Origin: Vibrio sp. 10N.261.55.A7
GTDB lineage: Bacteria > Pseudomonadota > Gammaproteobacteria > Enterobacterales > Vibrionaceae
Reading direction: 5' to 3'
Length of the DNA: 64,000 nt
NCBI RefSeq assembly: GCF_002877365.1
Contig: NZ_MCWZ01000293.1
Span: forward strand, 1-64,000
The translations under genes were made by a program, and so were the position numbers. The notes beneath the pieces were generated by a model. It searched no databases, was not told where the DNA came from, and was given only the letters and a program-made list of their open reading frames with translations. Positions 7,797 to 16,308 of the stretch are shown here, one piece after another. The stretch's first letter is position 1. Every line of letters starts with the position of its first letter.

Positions 7797-8876
7797 ATGG
7801 GTATCAATATCGATCAATTAAACAGTCAAGGCAACATGTGCGAATTAGGTGAGACGATCAAGGATTGTCGCTACCCAATGGTCAAAATGTGTCTCACGGG
7901 TACCGATGCGCCCAAATCAGGAGAAGGGCTTCGAATTGCGGTCTATCAAGGAGAAGGGCTAGCCGGCGATCAGAAAGCCATCGACTATAACCTTAAATGC
8001 CTCAAAGAATGGGCCGAAAAAGCGGCCAGTTATCAGGCACAAATACTCGTGCTGCCAGAGCTGTTCCTCTGTGGCTACAATATCTTGCCCGATGACATTC
8101 CCCATGTCGTGCGCACTGAGGCAGAAGTACAAGAACTCGTTGGGCCCATTGCTCGAAAAAATGGACTCGCTATAGTCTGCCCTTATGCGGAAAAAGATCC
8201 GGTGACTGGTGAGCACTACGACACGATCCTAACGCTTGATAAGAGCGGCGAAATTCTTCGCAACTACCGTAAGTGCCACCTTTGGGGAGAAGGAGAGAAA
8301 ACCAATTGGAAATACCCCTATGTCGATCACCCAGAAGAGGCATATCGCCCGTTTAAGGTCAATGGGATCAATGTCGGTCTTCTCAACTGTTATGAGGCAG
8401 AGTTCCCCGAGCTATATCGAATCTATGCACTTCAGGGCACCCAAGTGGTCATCGCTCCAACAGCTGCAGATGTTGGCACCGTCAACGCTGAGGGCGTCTT
8501 TTTTAGCTCTTGGACCTATCCCGATATTTCCAAAACGGCAATTCCCGGCAACGCCTACAGCAATAAGATGTTTGTCGTCTATTCCAACCACTCTATGCGT
8601 CAATTTCGCTCTGACGGCAGTCTCTCTGGCGTCTACTTAGGAAACAGTGCCATCGCTGATCCATATGGTGAATTGCTTGCGCACGCTAATAACATGCCGA
8701 CCTTACTTATCGCAGATTGCGTGCCCAGCAATTACATGCCCACTCACCCTTATGGCGAGAGTGATTACATCAAAGATCGTCGCCCAGAGCTCTATGCAGC
8801 CCTAACCAGAATGGAAGCAAAACTGCCGGATGGGAGTACGTATCACTACCCTAAAAACCCGAATAAACGCTCATAA
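7797..8876 (+). CDS. Carbon-nitrogen hydrolase (nitrilase superfamily)
   Basis: A 359-residue nitrilase-superfamily enzyme that hydrolyses an amide, carbamoyl or nitrile C-N bond. The catalytic triad is visible: E88 (VLPELFLCGYN), K159 (YRKCHLWG) and C198 (LLNCYEAEFPELYR). The PELF and CYEAEFPE forms fit amidases and carbamoylputrescine-like hydrolases better than true nitrilases, but the substrate cannot be told from sequence. An N-terminal extension of about 45 residues precedes the usual start of the fold (LRIAVYQGEG). A strong ribosome-binding site (aaaggag) precedes ATG. It lies 12 bases after glutamate decarboxylase, suggesting that its product or ammonia feeds glutamate/GABA metabolism (inference), and 65 bases before a TorT-like binding protein. 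Confidence 0.85.
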   Translation: MGINIDQLNSQGNMCELGETIKDCRYPMVKMCLTGTDAPKSGEGLRIAVYQGEGLAGDQKAIDYNLKCLKEWAEKAASYQAQILVLPELFLCGYNILPDDIPHVVRTEAEVQELVGPIARKNGLAIVCPYAEKDPVTGEHYDTILTLDKSGEILRNYRKCHLWGEGEKTNWKYPYVDHPEEAYRPFKVNGINVGLLNCYEAEFPELYRIYALQGTQVVIAPTAADVGTVNAEGVFFSSWTYPDISKTAIPGNAYSNKMFVVYSNHSMRQFRSDGSLSGVYLGNSAIADPYGELLAHANNMPTLLIADCVPSNYMPTHPYGESDYIKDRRPELYAALTRMEAKLPDGSTYHYPKNPNKRS

Positions 8877-8941
8877 TAATTCACTGCCAGATCAGTGAGA
8901 TAACGACAGTCAATCGTTGGTACTAATGCTAGGAGAGAAAG

Positions 8942-10063
8942 ATGTTGAATAACACATTATTGAAAAGCACGCTGTGTGCTTCCATTACTTTAAGTCTTTT
9001 CGCCGTACAGAACAGCTTTGCTGAGGAAGTGTCAGTGGGAAGCTACTATGGCAACTATGATGTCACACAAAAAAGTCCTGGCCAGCAGGCTCTGAGCTTG
9101 CGTGGCCCAATCATGGAAACTTGGACACTGCCTGCCGTTCCAGAGAAAAAGCTGCGTATAGGCATCAGTATCCCGCACGTTCAAGATTCTTATTGGCACG
9201 CTGTAAACTACGGGCTCACCAGTGAAGCAGAACGCCTCAATGTTGAGTTTGTGGTGAAAGAAGCAGGCGGCTATTCCTACCTTGATACCCAGCAGCAGCA
9301 ACTGAACGAATTAGTTGAGCTTGGGGTTGATGGCATCATACTCGGCTCCATCAGCTACAGCGGAAATAATGAATTAGTTAAGCAGATCGATACTCAGGGC
9401 ATTCCGATCATTGAAGTAATTAATGATATTGAAGCACAGAGTATCTCAGCAAAATCCATCGTGAGTTTCTATGACATGGGGTATTTGGCGGGGGAGTATG
9501 TCGCCAATGACGCTGAAAAGGCCGGAAAAAATAAGGTCAACGTTGTCTTTCTTCCTGGGCCAAAAAACTCTGGTTGGGCGGATGATTCCTTCACTGGTTT
9601 CCAATCGGCAACCGATTTCTTTCCCGGAGAGATGAGCGTCGTTGCCGTTGAGTGGGGGGACACTTCCGCAAAAGCCCAAGGCGATTTACTTGCTAGCGCG
9701 CTCAAGGCGCACCCAGATGTCGACTACGTGATTGGCAATGCCGTTGCTGCCGAGCTTGCTCCCGAGATTATCGCTCAATCAGGGCAGGATTCAAAAGTCA
9801 TTGGAACCTATATTACTCCGGCACTGTACAAAGGCATTAACAACGGAACCATTGCCGCAGCGCCAGCCGATATGACTGTTGACCAAGCGCGAATCGCCAT
9901 GGGGATGATGGTACGCCTGCTTAAAGACGAAAAACCAGGCACTGACTTCCCGTTCAGAGCCGGACCACTCATTCCGGTACTCAGCAAATCGAACATCACT
10001 GATTATTCTTACGAGAAGCTTTTTGGCCCGAAAGACTATTCAGTGCGCATGGACAATATGTAA
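8942..10063 (+). CDS. TorT-like periplasmic ligand-binding protein
   Basis: A 373-residue periplasmic binding protein. Residues 1-27 form a signal peptide (cleavage near SFA-EE), followed by a type I binding fold of about 310 residues. Conserved parts follow E. coli TorT, which binds trimethylamine N-oxide and passes the signal to the TorS kinase: DSYWHAVNYGL, VKEAGGYSYLDTQQQQLNELVELGVDGIILGS, GIPIIEVIND and VFLPGPKNSGW. No TorS/TorR or reductase gene is near. Instead the next gene is a chemoreceptor with a long helical periplasmic region. A good ribosome-binding site (aggag, 7-8 bases) precedes ATG. The ligand is unknown; the upstream decarboxylase and hydrolase make an amine or amide plausible (inference). 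Confidence 0.85.
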   Translation: MLNNTLLKSTLCASITLSLFAVQNSFAEEVSVGSYYGNYDVTQKSPGQQALSLRGPIMETWTLPAVPEKKLRIGISIPHVQDSYWHAVNYGLTSEAERLNVEFVVKEAGGYSYLDTQQQQLNELVELGVDGIILGSISYSGNNELVKQIDTQGIPIIEVINDIEAQSISAKSIVSFYDMGYLAGEYVANDAEKAGKNKVNVVFLPGPKNSGWADDSFTGFQSATDFFPGEMSVVAVEWGDTSAKAQGDLLASALKAHPDVDYVIGNAVAAELAPEIIAQSGQDSKVIGTYITPALYKGINNGTIAAAPADMTVDQARIAMGMMVRLLKDEKPGTDFPFRAGPLIPVLSKSNITDYSYEKLFGPKDYSVRMDNM

Positions 10064-10065
10064 CG

Positions 10066-10097
10066 AAAAGAAGGCCCTTTGTTTGGGGGCCTTCTTT
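10066..10097 (+). terminator. Intrinsic terminator after TorT-like gene
   Basis: The stem AGAAGGCCC / GGGCCTTCTT with a short T-rich loop is followed by TTTCAT. It begins 3 bases after the stop codon, so the chemoreceptor downstream probably has its own promoter. Confidence 0.85.
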
Positions 10098-10231
10098 CAT
10101 TCGCATAGAAAATCACAACGTTGCGTGTCGCGTCGCTTAATAATCTCAATGGCTTAAAGCGTCGCGATAACCGTTAGAAAAATGAAACTCTATGTGTGTT
10201 GCGAAGGACTTTTCATTTCAAGGAAATACGT

Positions 10232-12172
10232 ATGTCAGTTAGAAAACTAATCATAAGCGGATTTGGATTATTGCTTGTCATAATCTCCGTTATTACGGTT
10301 AAGGGGTACTTATCCGTTGAGAATGCTTCTCTTGGGTTTGTTTCTTATCAAGAGCTTGCTGATGATGCCAATTATGCGTCCAATCTACGATCTCAGCTTC
10401 TAGAAGAGAGCTTGCTGGCGAACAAGTATATTATTTCTGGGAGCAAAGAAGCCTTGGCCGTGTATCAAGATGCGGCGAGTGTTCTTAAACAAAAACTGGA
10501 CGAAACAAGTGGTGAGGTGAGCGATCCAGAACGAATCTCAATATTGACAGACGCAAGAGAGCTTCATGACAGATACATCGGCGCATTCTCTGAAATTGAT
10601 GTACTTCAGAACACACGAGAATTAGAGGCAGCAACGCTCAATACACTGGGTAATGAGCTTCGCACTGCGTTAACTGGCCTTATTGATAACTCATTTAAAA
10701 GCAATAACATCTCAGCGATCTACTACGGTCAAAAAGCCCTTTCCCACGTTCAAGCCGGACGATTGGGTATCGTTAAATTCTTGAGCAATCGCGATAACGC
10801 CGCCGTAGAATCGACTCGCCAAGAATTTAAAGAGTTTGGAAAAGTCTTGCAGGTACTCGTGGGTTTGGTACGAGACCCTCAACAGCGGAAAGTTCTCGTT
10901 CAAGCTCGTAAGGCTGCGAGTCAATATGTGGCCATGACAGACCAACTCGTTAACACCGTTCTTCGCTGGGATGCGGCCATCAATGGCTCAGTGAGTGAAC
11001 TAAGCCCACAACTGATGGCGAAAGCAGAAGCATTCAATAAATCCGTGCAAGATGAACAAGCAAGCCTTGGTCCTGCACTGGCTAAAGTGAATCAAGCCAC
11101 CTCTTGGACCATTCTATCCGTGGGGACAATTGGCCTGATCATCGGGGTCATTGCCGCGGTGATCATCACAAGGGCAATCATTAAACCAATCAAGGCGGTC
11201 ATTAAACAGTTGGCTGACATAGCAGAAGGCGAAGGAGATTTAACCACGCAATTGCCTGTACATGGCGAGGGTGAACTAGCAAAACTGGCCACTAACTTTA
11301 ACTCTTTTGTCGGCAAGATTCGCAATACGGTTGAAGACTTAACGTCGGTCAATAAAGAGCTCGTGGGCTACTCAGAGAACATGGCGGCGATCAGCTTGCA
11401 AACGAGCCAAGGGGTCAACGGGCAACAGGAAAATACCGAACAGGTTGGTTTAGCCATTAATGAAATGAGCATCACGATTCAAGAAGTGGCTCAAAATGCG
11501 AATACCGCGTCAACGGCGACCATTCAGGCAGAGCAGCAGTCTAAGAGTAGTAAGGGAATCATTGGGCATACCATCAATCATATCAATACCTTGGCCGAGC
11601 AGATCAACAAATCAAGCCAAGCCGTACATAGCTTAGAAACAGAAACGGAAACCATCGTGTCTGTGCTTGATGTCATCAAAGGGATAGCGGAACAAACCAA
11701 CCTTCTTGCTCTCAATGCCGCAATTGAGGCAGCACGAGCAGGTGAACAAGGGAGAGGTTTCGCGGTCGTCGCCGATGAGGTAAGGAGCTTAGCTTCTCGT
11801 ACTCAAGAATCTGCGGGTGAAATCGATAGTATGATCGAAGGATTGCGTAAAGAAGTACGTAATACCGTTGAGATGATGAATATCGCTCAAGAGCATGCGA
11901 CATCAGGCGTGGAACAAGCAGAAAAAGGCGGACAAGCGATTGAAGAAGTCGCGAGCTCCATATCCCAAATCACCGAGATGAATAATCTAATAGCATCTGC
12001 AACAGAGCAGCAAGGCGCAGCGGCGAATGAAATCAATACAAGTATTACCAGCATAAGTGGAATCGGCCAAGAAACCTCTCATGGCGCGAGTGAAACCGCC
12101 AGACTGTGTGAATCCACTCAGCAAAAAGCCGCCCACATCAATGAGATTTTAAAACAATTTAAGGTGGCTTAA
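10232..12172 (+). CDS. Methyl-accepting chemotaxis protein, HBM/TorS-like sensor
   Basis: A 646-residue transmembrane chemoreceptor. TM1 is at about residues 5-25 and TM2 at about 290-315, leaving a roughly 260-residue periplasmic region rich in helices. That is about twice the usual four-helix bundle and resembles the helical bimodular (HBM) domain shared by some chemoreceptors and TorS. A HAMP domain follows (about 315-370, [26 protein letters not shown]). The signalling tip [35 protein letters not shown] is intact for CheA/CheW coupling. There is no CheR-tethering pentapeptide at the C-terminus. The ATG at 10232 has aagga 7 bases upstream. Because the gene before it encodes a TorT-like protein, sensing through a periplasmic partner is likely (inference). 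Confidence 0.9.
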   Translation: MSVRKLIISGFGLLLVIISVITVKGYLSVENASLGFVSYQELADDANYASNLRSQLLEESLLANKYIISGSKEALAVYQDAASVLKQKLDETSGEVSDPERISILTDARELHDRYIGAFSEIDVLQNTRELEAATLNTLGNELRTALTGLIDNSFKSNNISAIYYGQKALSHVQAGRLGIVKFLSNRDNAAVESTRQEFKEFGKVLQVLVGLVRDPQQRKVLVQARKAASQYVAMTDQLVNTVLRWDAAINGSVSELSPQLMAKAEAFNKSVQDEQASLGPALAKVNQATSWTILSVGTIGLIIGVIAAVIITRAIIKPIKAVIKQLADIAEGEGDLTTQLPVHGEGELAKLATNFNSFVGKIRNTVEDLTSVNKELVGYSENMAAISLQTSQGVNGQQENTEQVGLAINEMSITIQEVAQNANTASTATIQAEQQSKSSKGIIGHTINHINTLAEQINKSSQAVHSLETETETIVSVLDVIKGIAEQTNLLALNAAIEAARAGEQGRGFAVVADEVRSLASRTQESAGEIDSMIEGLRKEVRNTVEMMNIAQEHATSGVEQAEKGGQAIEEVASSISQITEMNNLIASATEQQGAAANEINTSITSISGIGQETSHGASETARLCESTQQKAAHINEILKQFKVA

Positions 12173-12180
12173 ACAACGCA

Positions 12181-12248
12181 ACTTAAACATACAAGGCTAC
12201 TTAACATACAAGGGAACTTAACATACAAGGGAACTTGAGCAAATAACG
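12181..12248. repeat. 17-bp tandem repeat downstream of chemoreceptor
   Basis: Two identical 17-bp units, ACTTAACATACAAGGGA at 12199-12215 and 12216-12232, are flanked by a diverged copy on the left (12181-12198) and partial copies on the right. The array starts 8 bases after the chemoreceptor stop codon. No function is evident. Confidence 0.85.
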
Positions 12249-12278
12249 TAACTTAAGCAAACATCAGGCGACAAACAC

Positions 12279-12320
12279 AAAAAAGCCGTGAAAGCAGTTA
12301 ACCCACTCTTCACGGCTTTT
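12279..12320 (-). terminator. Bidirectional intrinsic terminator
   Basis: The stem AAAAGCCGTGAA / TTCACGGCTTTT has T-runs on both strands. It lies 16 bases past the stop of the minus-strand DUF2999 gene and also downstream of the chemoreceptor, so it probably serves both convergent genes. Confidence 0.85.
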
Positions 12321-12336
12321 CAATGCAAAGCGAACA

Positions 12337-12588
12337 CTACTTCTGCAGTTGTTCTTTCGCCGCTTCCACTTTTGTGAAATCTAGACCCAGTTCTTCAACC
12401 GCTTCTTTAATCAAACCTGGATTTTGCATGACTTGTCCCATCAACGCTTGAAGCTTCTCTTGAGGCAAACCTAATTGGCTAATCGTCGCCATGGCTGCTA
12501 GAGGGTTTTGAGTCAGCACTTCAAAAATCTCGCTGATCTGTTGGTCGCTAATATTGTTCTCTTTTAACATCGCGATAATCGGGTTCAT
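12337..12588 (-). CDS. DUF2999 family protein
   Basis: An 83-residue small soluble protein, MNPIIAMLKENNISDQQISEIFEVL..., all helical, with the motif NPLAAMATISQLGLPQEKLQALM and the end VEELGLDFTKVEAAKEQLQK. I recognise it as the DUF2999 family common in Vibrio; the function is unknown. A longer start 12 codons upstream is open, but aaagg lies 7 bases before the ATG at 12588. It is a single-gene unit convergent with the chemoreceptor. Confidence 0.8.
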   Translation of the reverse strand: MNPIIAMLKENNISDQQISEIFEVLTQNPLAAMATISQLGLPQEKLQALMGQVMQNPGLIKEAVEELGLDFTKVEAAKEQLQK

Positions 12589-12929
12589 CACACTACCTTT
12601 AAACACTAAATGAAATGGATGCACAGTCTATCACTGGATTCAGAATGATTGAACTGGGAAGCGCAATCCACGGTATACCTCTTTGCATGAATACGTGGGG
12701 CTAGGCTTTTTGTTCTGCATCACTCTACTATCCGCTAGAGTTTGAATTCGATTTGCTGCGCCACTGAGGCTGACACTGGGCTTATACATTTCGCTCAAAT
12801 GAACATCATTGAACACCTTCAAAAATAAGTTCTGTAACAAGATGCTAATGAGCGGCTACTTTGGTGGTCAGCATTTTCTGATTGAGGTTAAATATCGCCC
12901 TTACTCATCAGCAACGTAGGAAAAATCAA
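12589..12929. other. Intergenic region without recognised gene
   Basis: These 341 bases separate divergent small genes. A 66-codon minus-strand frame at 12640-12840 has no ribosome-binding site and no family resemblance. The region should hold the promoters of both neighbours, but no clear boxes were identified. Confidence 0.5.
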
Positions 12930-13232
12930 GTGAAATCAGTTTGGACGTGGAGTGGAAAATCACTCGGCTATATTGATGGAGAAGATCTCTGGACGAACAA
13001 AGGCAAACACATTGGTAAATTCTACGAAGGCGAGATTTACTGCTCAAAAGGCACTTACATTGGTGAAATCATGGACGGTGAACGATTGATCTATTGCCAA
13101 GAGAAAAAGCACCTGAAGAGTGCGCCATTTAGACCCTACAAAGATCAAGCCACAATCAAAGCCTGTAACGATTTCGCAGGCTACGCTATGTACACTGGGT
13201 ATCAAGGCTTTCCAGATGTAGCTCAAAACTAA
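12930..13232 (+). CDS. Small beta-repeat protein (4-fold beta flower-like)
   Basis: A roughly 100-residue protein with short beta-hairpin repeats: VWTWSGKSLGYIDGEDLWTNKGKHIGKFYEGEIYCSKGTYIGEIMDGE. The repeating G-x-x-(I/L)-G pattern resembles the 4-fold beta flower / GKxxGxI family of small bacterial proteins of unknown function. A GTG at 12930 with agg about 9 bases upstream gives a start right at the domain; a TTG 16 codons earlier is possible but adds an unrelated basic stretch. The C-terminal part (RPYKDQATIKACNDFAGYAMY) looks helical. No neighbours suggest a role. Confidence 0.6.
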   Translation: MKSVWTWSGKSLGYIDGEDLWTNKGKHIGKFYEGEIYCSKGTYIGEIMDGERLIYCQEKKHLKSAPFRPYKDQATIKACNDFAGYAMYTGYQGFPDVAQN

Positions 13233-13366
13233 ACATCAGAAATGGCGAAGTTTGCATCAATACCGCCTTCAAAATTAGGTGGTACGGTGGTCTCTGGCAC
13301 AACTCATAAAAAAGGCGCGCACCAGTTAAGTGAACGCCCATTCTCTTTTTCTTCAATCAGACTAGA

Positions 13367-14458
13367 TTACCAACGGTTACTCTTTTTGCCTGAAAAGCTA
13401 CCCAACACTTCGTTGATCGCAGAATAAGCGATTTTTTCTTGGCTTTCGGTATCCAGCACGTAATCAAGATTCGCTTCTAAGAAACCATCTTTATATGTAA
13501 ATGTGCGCCATTCGTCTTCAATCGCAGAAGTCACTGTGAATGCATTTCCAGTCTTTTTAGTTACCGTCGCAGAAGCTAAAACCTTACAGCGGAATGCTTC
13601 ACCACTTCGCCCTTCATCGCACTCACTGATATCGTACGCATGGACTTCAATATCAAGACCAGCATTCGACATTTCCTGTGAAATAAGCTCAACCACTTCC
13701 GATTCATTTGGCCCATTGCTTCCGAACAACGTAAATCCTAGTGCAATGGCTAAAGCCGCGATGGCGACCACCAGCACAGGTTTACGCTTACGAGTCTCCA
13801 ATGGCTGAACCTTCAGTTTCTGAGTCAGTTGTTCAACGTCGACATGACTGGCTTGTTTTTTTATTTCGTCACCGAAAGAGCGCATTTTTTCCTTATCTAG
13901 GTGAGCCATTGCGTTTTTAATCTCGATAGACTGATAACGACTTTTCAGCTCGCCAAACGAAGGCAAAGCCCCCACGCGAGGTTGATATTTGAAACCAATA
14001 AAAGCAACAATATTGAGCACTAGAGCTGGAGCTGTTAACCAGGCTAACCCTATGTAATCCAGCATATTTCTCTTAATCCCACTAAAGTAGCGGTAGCCAG
14101 ACTGGTTTGTCAAAGCCGCGCAGTAACGTTCAAAGCTCCTGACGGCTGATTCAAGCCCCTTAAAGTCGAGTGCAACATCAACAAATGGCATCGCAATACA
14201 AGCCATCGTGCCAAATGCTAAGGCTATCCTCACGGTTTTCTTTGAACTTCCAATAAAAAACAGCATAGATGCTGGAGCCATTAGAGCGAAAATCAGCCAG
14301 CCAGAGTAGGCATTCGTTAAAGCAAAAGACACACCGTTATCTTCAACAATAGGCAACGTAAGCGCCCATGCAAAAAACAAAGGGAACAACGCATAAACGA
14401 CGTTAACTCTAGTTATGAACCGCAAGCTATCTTGTTCAAGATCCAATCGATTTTCCAT
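13367..14458 (-). CDS. Membrane protein of unknown function
   Basis: A 363-residue protein not recognised as a known family. Hydrophobic spans lie at about residues 17-37, 50-70, 75-95 and 138-158 (IGLAWLTAPALVLNIVAFIGF). A charged, probably cytoplasmic linker follows (about 165-225), then a fifth span at about 226-245 (PVLVVAIAALAIALGFTLF) and a C-terminal domain of about 115 residues with two cysteines (DISECDEG, AFRCKVL) that could form a disulphide if exported. It lies 27 bases after the lipoprotein gene on the same strand, so the two probably form an operon and may work together at the envelope (inference). Confidence 0.65.
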   Translation of the reverse strand: MENRLDLEQDSLRFITRVNVVYALFPLFFAWALTLPIVEDNGVSFALTNAYSGWLIFALMAPASMLFFIGSSKKTVRIALAFGTMACIAMPFVDVALDFKGLESAVRSFERYCAALTNQSGYRYFSGIKRNMLDYIGLAWLTAPALVLNIVAFIGFKYQPRVGALPSFGELKSRYQSIEIKNAMAHLDKEKMRSFGDEIKKQASHVDVEQLTQKLKVQPLETRKRKPVLVVAIAALAIALGFTLFGSNGPNESEVVELISQEMSNAGLDIEVHAYDISECDEGRSGEAFRCKVLASATVTKKTGNAFTVTSAIEDEWRTFTYKDGFLEANLDYVLDTESQEKIAYSAINEVLGSFSGKKSNRW

Positions 14459-14485
14459 TACCGTTATCCAATATTTGTTGAGACA

Positions 14486-15916
14486 TTAAGAACGAGAAAG
14501 CGAAAAGATTTTTTCTTGCGCTTCTTGCTTATTGTTTGGTGCGAAGCGAATTCTGGAATCTAGCTCCAACTTACCCTGTAGCCCGAACGCGCGCTTATCC
14601 CAAAGGTAAACACGATCGCTTTCTTTCGGTTGCTCTTCTGTGCTTGCTAACATGAACAAGATATCTTGCTGTTCAATCTCAGAAGGTAAATCAAACCCAT
14701 CACTTCCCATTCGTACTTGATAACCAATCGAAGCAATATCCCTCATTGCTGCACGCAGATAGACATCATCATAATCATTGTCAAACTTGCTGAAGACGCG
14801 CATGTCTCGGTTGATTTTCATCTGAGGGACATCTTTGTTGTATTTCTTCGCTCGCTTGAATGGTGCTGATTCTAGGTTTACGGTTCGGTCTTGATTGAAC
14901 ATATTGTCGCCAAACTTTTCTAGGCGTCGGTTGAGAGAGCGCAATTCATATTCAAGCTCATTAAAACGTTTACCATGCTTATTTGCGCCTATGATTTTTT
15001 TATCTTTTAGGCTTTTTTCTGTCCTATATCGCTGATTTTCAACAAGCCCAAGTTTGACGTAGTTGTCGCGATTAGCATCTAAACCTTGTTTAGCAAGATC
15101 ATGTATCTTTTGGCCATTTCCCTTGGAAAGAGACCCCATATTTGCTAGAGAATAGTGAAACTTGTGAACACAGATTTTTTCACCCGTAGATGCGGTGATC
15201 TGATGCCCTCTGAACGTCGGTTTGTCTTTACGATTTGGGGAACAAGTATCGCCTTCACGGTACTCTTCTTCATTGGAAAAGTGGATATGTGGCTTGTAGC
15301 CATCAACACTAACAGGCAGTTCATTATCGATAATATACTTCGCGATACTCTTGTTTGTTGTTTCTTTCACTTTTTCAATCGTCGCTAAAAGTTCTTCGTT
15401 TTGCTTGTTAAGGGCGATAATTTTATCGACATCTGGTTTTAAATAAGCATCAAACGCGTCTTTTTTGCTCGTTAATGCATCAATTTCTGCGAAAATCGGC
15501 TTGGCATCTACCAAGATTCGATCAACCGTTAAATCGGTGCGTTTTTTATCCACTTCTTGAAATTTTGTAATATCACCTTTGTAAGCCAACAACCTCATTC
15601 TGAGGCTATCAACGTCAATATCATCAATTTCATTCAGTTCAGTGATGTACTTATCGAGCTGAGCTAATGCGTCTGTTGATTGTGTGAATTCTACAGAAGA
15701 CACCTCATTCATAATGTGACGAAATTTCATCGCTTTTTCACGACGAAACTCAGGATCTAAGTAAGTGCCTTTGACCGATTTAGAGTCAATCACTGTTGCT
15801 GTATAGTCAGAAAAATCTGGAGCATCTGTATGAGATGTGATCTCAATATCATAACCGCAACCAGAAAGGAGTAAAGAAAGTGCTACCGTGGGTAAAGAGT
15901 AATTTATTTTTTTCAT
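14486..15916 (-). CDS. Large lipoprotein of unknown function
   Basis: A 476-residue secreted lipoprotein. The signal peptide ends in a lipobox, LLLSGC, with the acylated cysteine at about residue 20. The residue after it is glycine, not the aspartate of the inner-membrane retention signal, so the outer membrane is likely. The body is charged and largely helical, with probable coiled-coil stretches at about 125-200 (ALNKQNEELLATIEKVKETTNKS) and 310-350 (RFNELEYELRSLNRRLEKF). Two cysteines around residues 225-250 (DTCSPN, EKICVHKF) may pair. I do not recognise the family. It is the first gene of a two-gene operon with the membrane protein downstream, behind a long upstream region with palindromes. 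Confidence 0.7.
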   Translation of the reverse strand: MKKINYSLPTVALSLLLSGCGYDIEITSHTDAPDFSDYTATVIDSKSVKGTYLDPEFRREKAMKFRHIMNEVSSVEFTQSTDALAQLDKYITELNEIDDIDVDSLRMRLLAYKGDITKFQEVDKKRTDLTVDRILVDAKPIFAEIDALTSKKDAFDAYLKPDVDKIIALNKQNEELLATIEKVKETTNKSIAKYIIDNELPVSVDGYKPHIHFSNEEEYREGDTCSPNRKDKPTFRGHQITASTGEKICVHKFHYSLANMGSLSKGNGQKIHDLAKQGLDANRDNYVKLGLVENQRYRTEKSLKDKKIIGANKHGKRFNELEYELRSLNRRLEKFGDNMFNQDRTVNLESAPFKRAKKYNKDVPQMKINRDMRVFSKFDNDYDDVYLRAAMRDIASIGYQVRMGSDGFDLPSEIEQQDILFMLASTEEQPKESDRVYLWDKRAFGLQGKLELDSRIRFAPNNKQEAQEKIFSLSRS

Positions 15917-16029
15917 AGCTAATTGTTTTCATTAAGAAAGACCCTGTCAAAAACAAGCCATTGAGAGCTGTATCCGCATAGTTTCTACCGAGATATATGC
16001 ATAGATCTGGTTTGTGTGCTTGATTTTCT

Positions 16030-16043
16030 CAACGTGAACGTTG
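16030..16043. promoter_or_regulatory. Palindrome CAACGT-GA-ACGTTG
   Basis: A perfect 6-bp inverted repeat with a 2-bp spacer in the 392-bp region between the divergent lipoprotein operon and a LuxR-type regulator. The half-site GAACGTTG recurs at 16215-16222. This is a candidate operator, possibly for the adjacent regulator; no protein is known to bind it. Confidence 0.35.
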
Positions 16044-16063
16044 TTGTTTAAGAGTCAGAATTA

Positions 16064-16079
16064 ATAGGGGTATCCCTAT
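16064..16079. promoter_or_regulatory. Palindrome ATAGGG-GTAT-CCCTAT
   Basis: A second perfect inverted repeat (6-bp arms, 4-bp spacer), 20 bases from the first palindrome in the same divergent region. It is a candidate operator or promoter-proximal hairpin. The rest of the 15917-16308 region holds no gene; aaagaccctgt near 15932 and its inverse acagggtctt near 16236 form a distant inverted pair. Confidence 0.3.
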
Positions 16080-16308
16080 CTAGAAGAGAGCGGAATATAA
16101 CGGCTTAGGTTTCAATCAAACAATCCGAAAAATTACTGCATTACCGTTTCTAGAAAATGATACGGCTATTTAGTAAACAAACAGTGCGGTTTCAGGCAGT
16201 AAATATACTTAAATGAACGTTGTTTTATTGTGTGATACAGGGTCTTCAATGTAGACTCCTTGCGTCTACCAATCACTGCACATCTAGCTGAGAATAAACC
16301 AGTCACCC

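Noticed and set aside
12640-12840. 66-codon minus-strand frame between DUF2999 and the beta-repeat gene
   Set aside because: No ribosome-binding site, no recognisable motif and no conserved neighbours.
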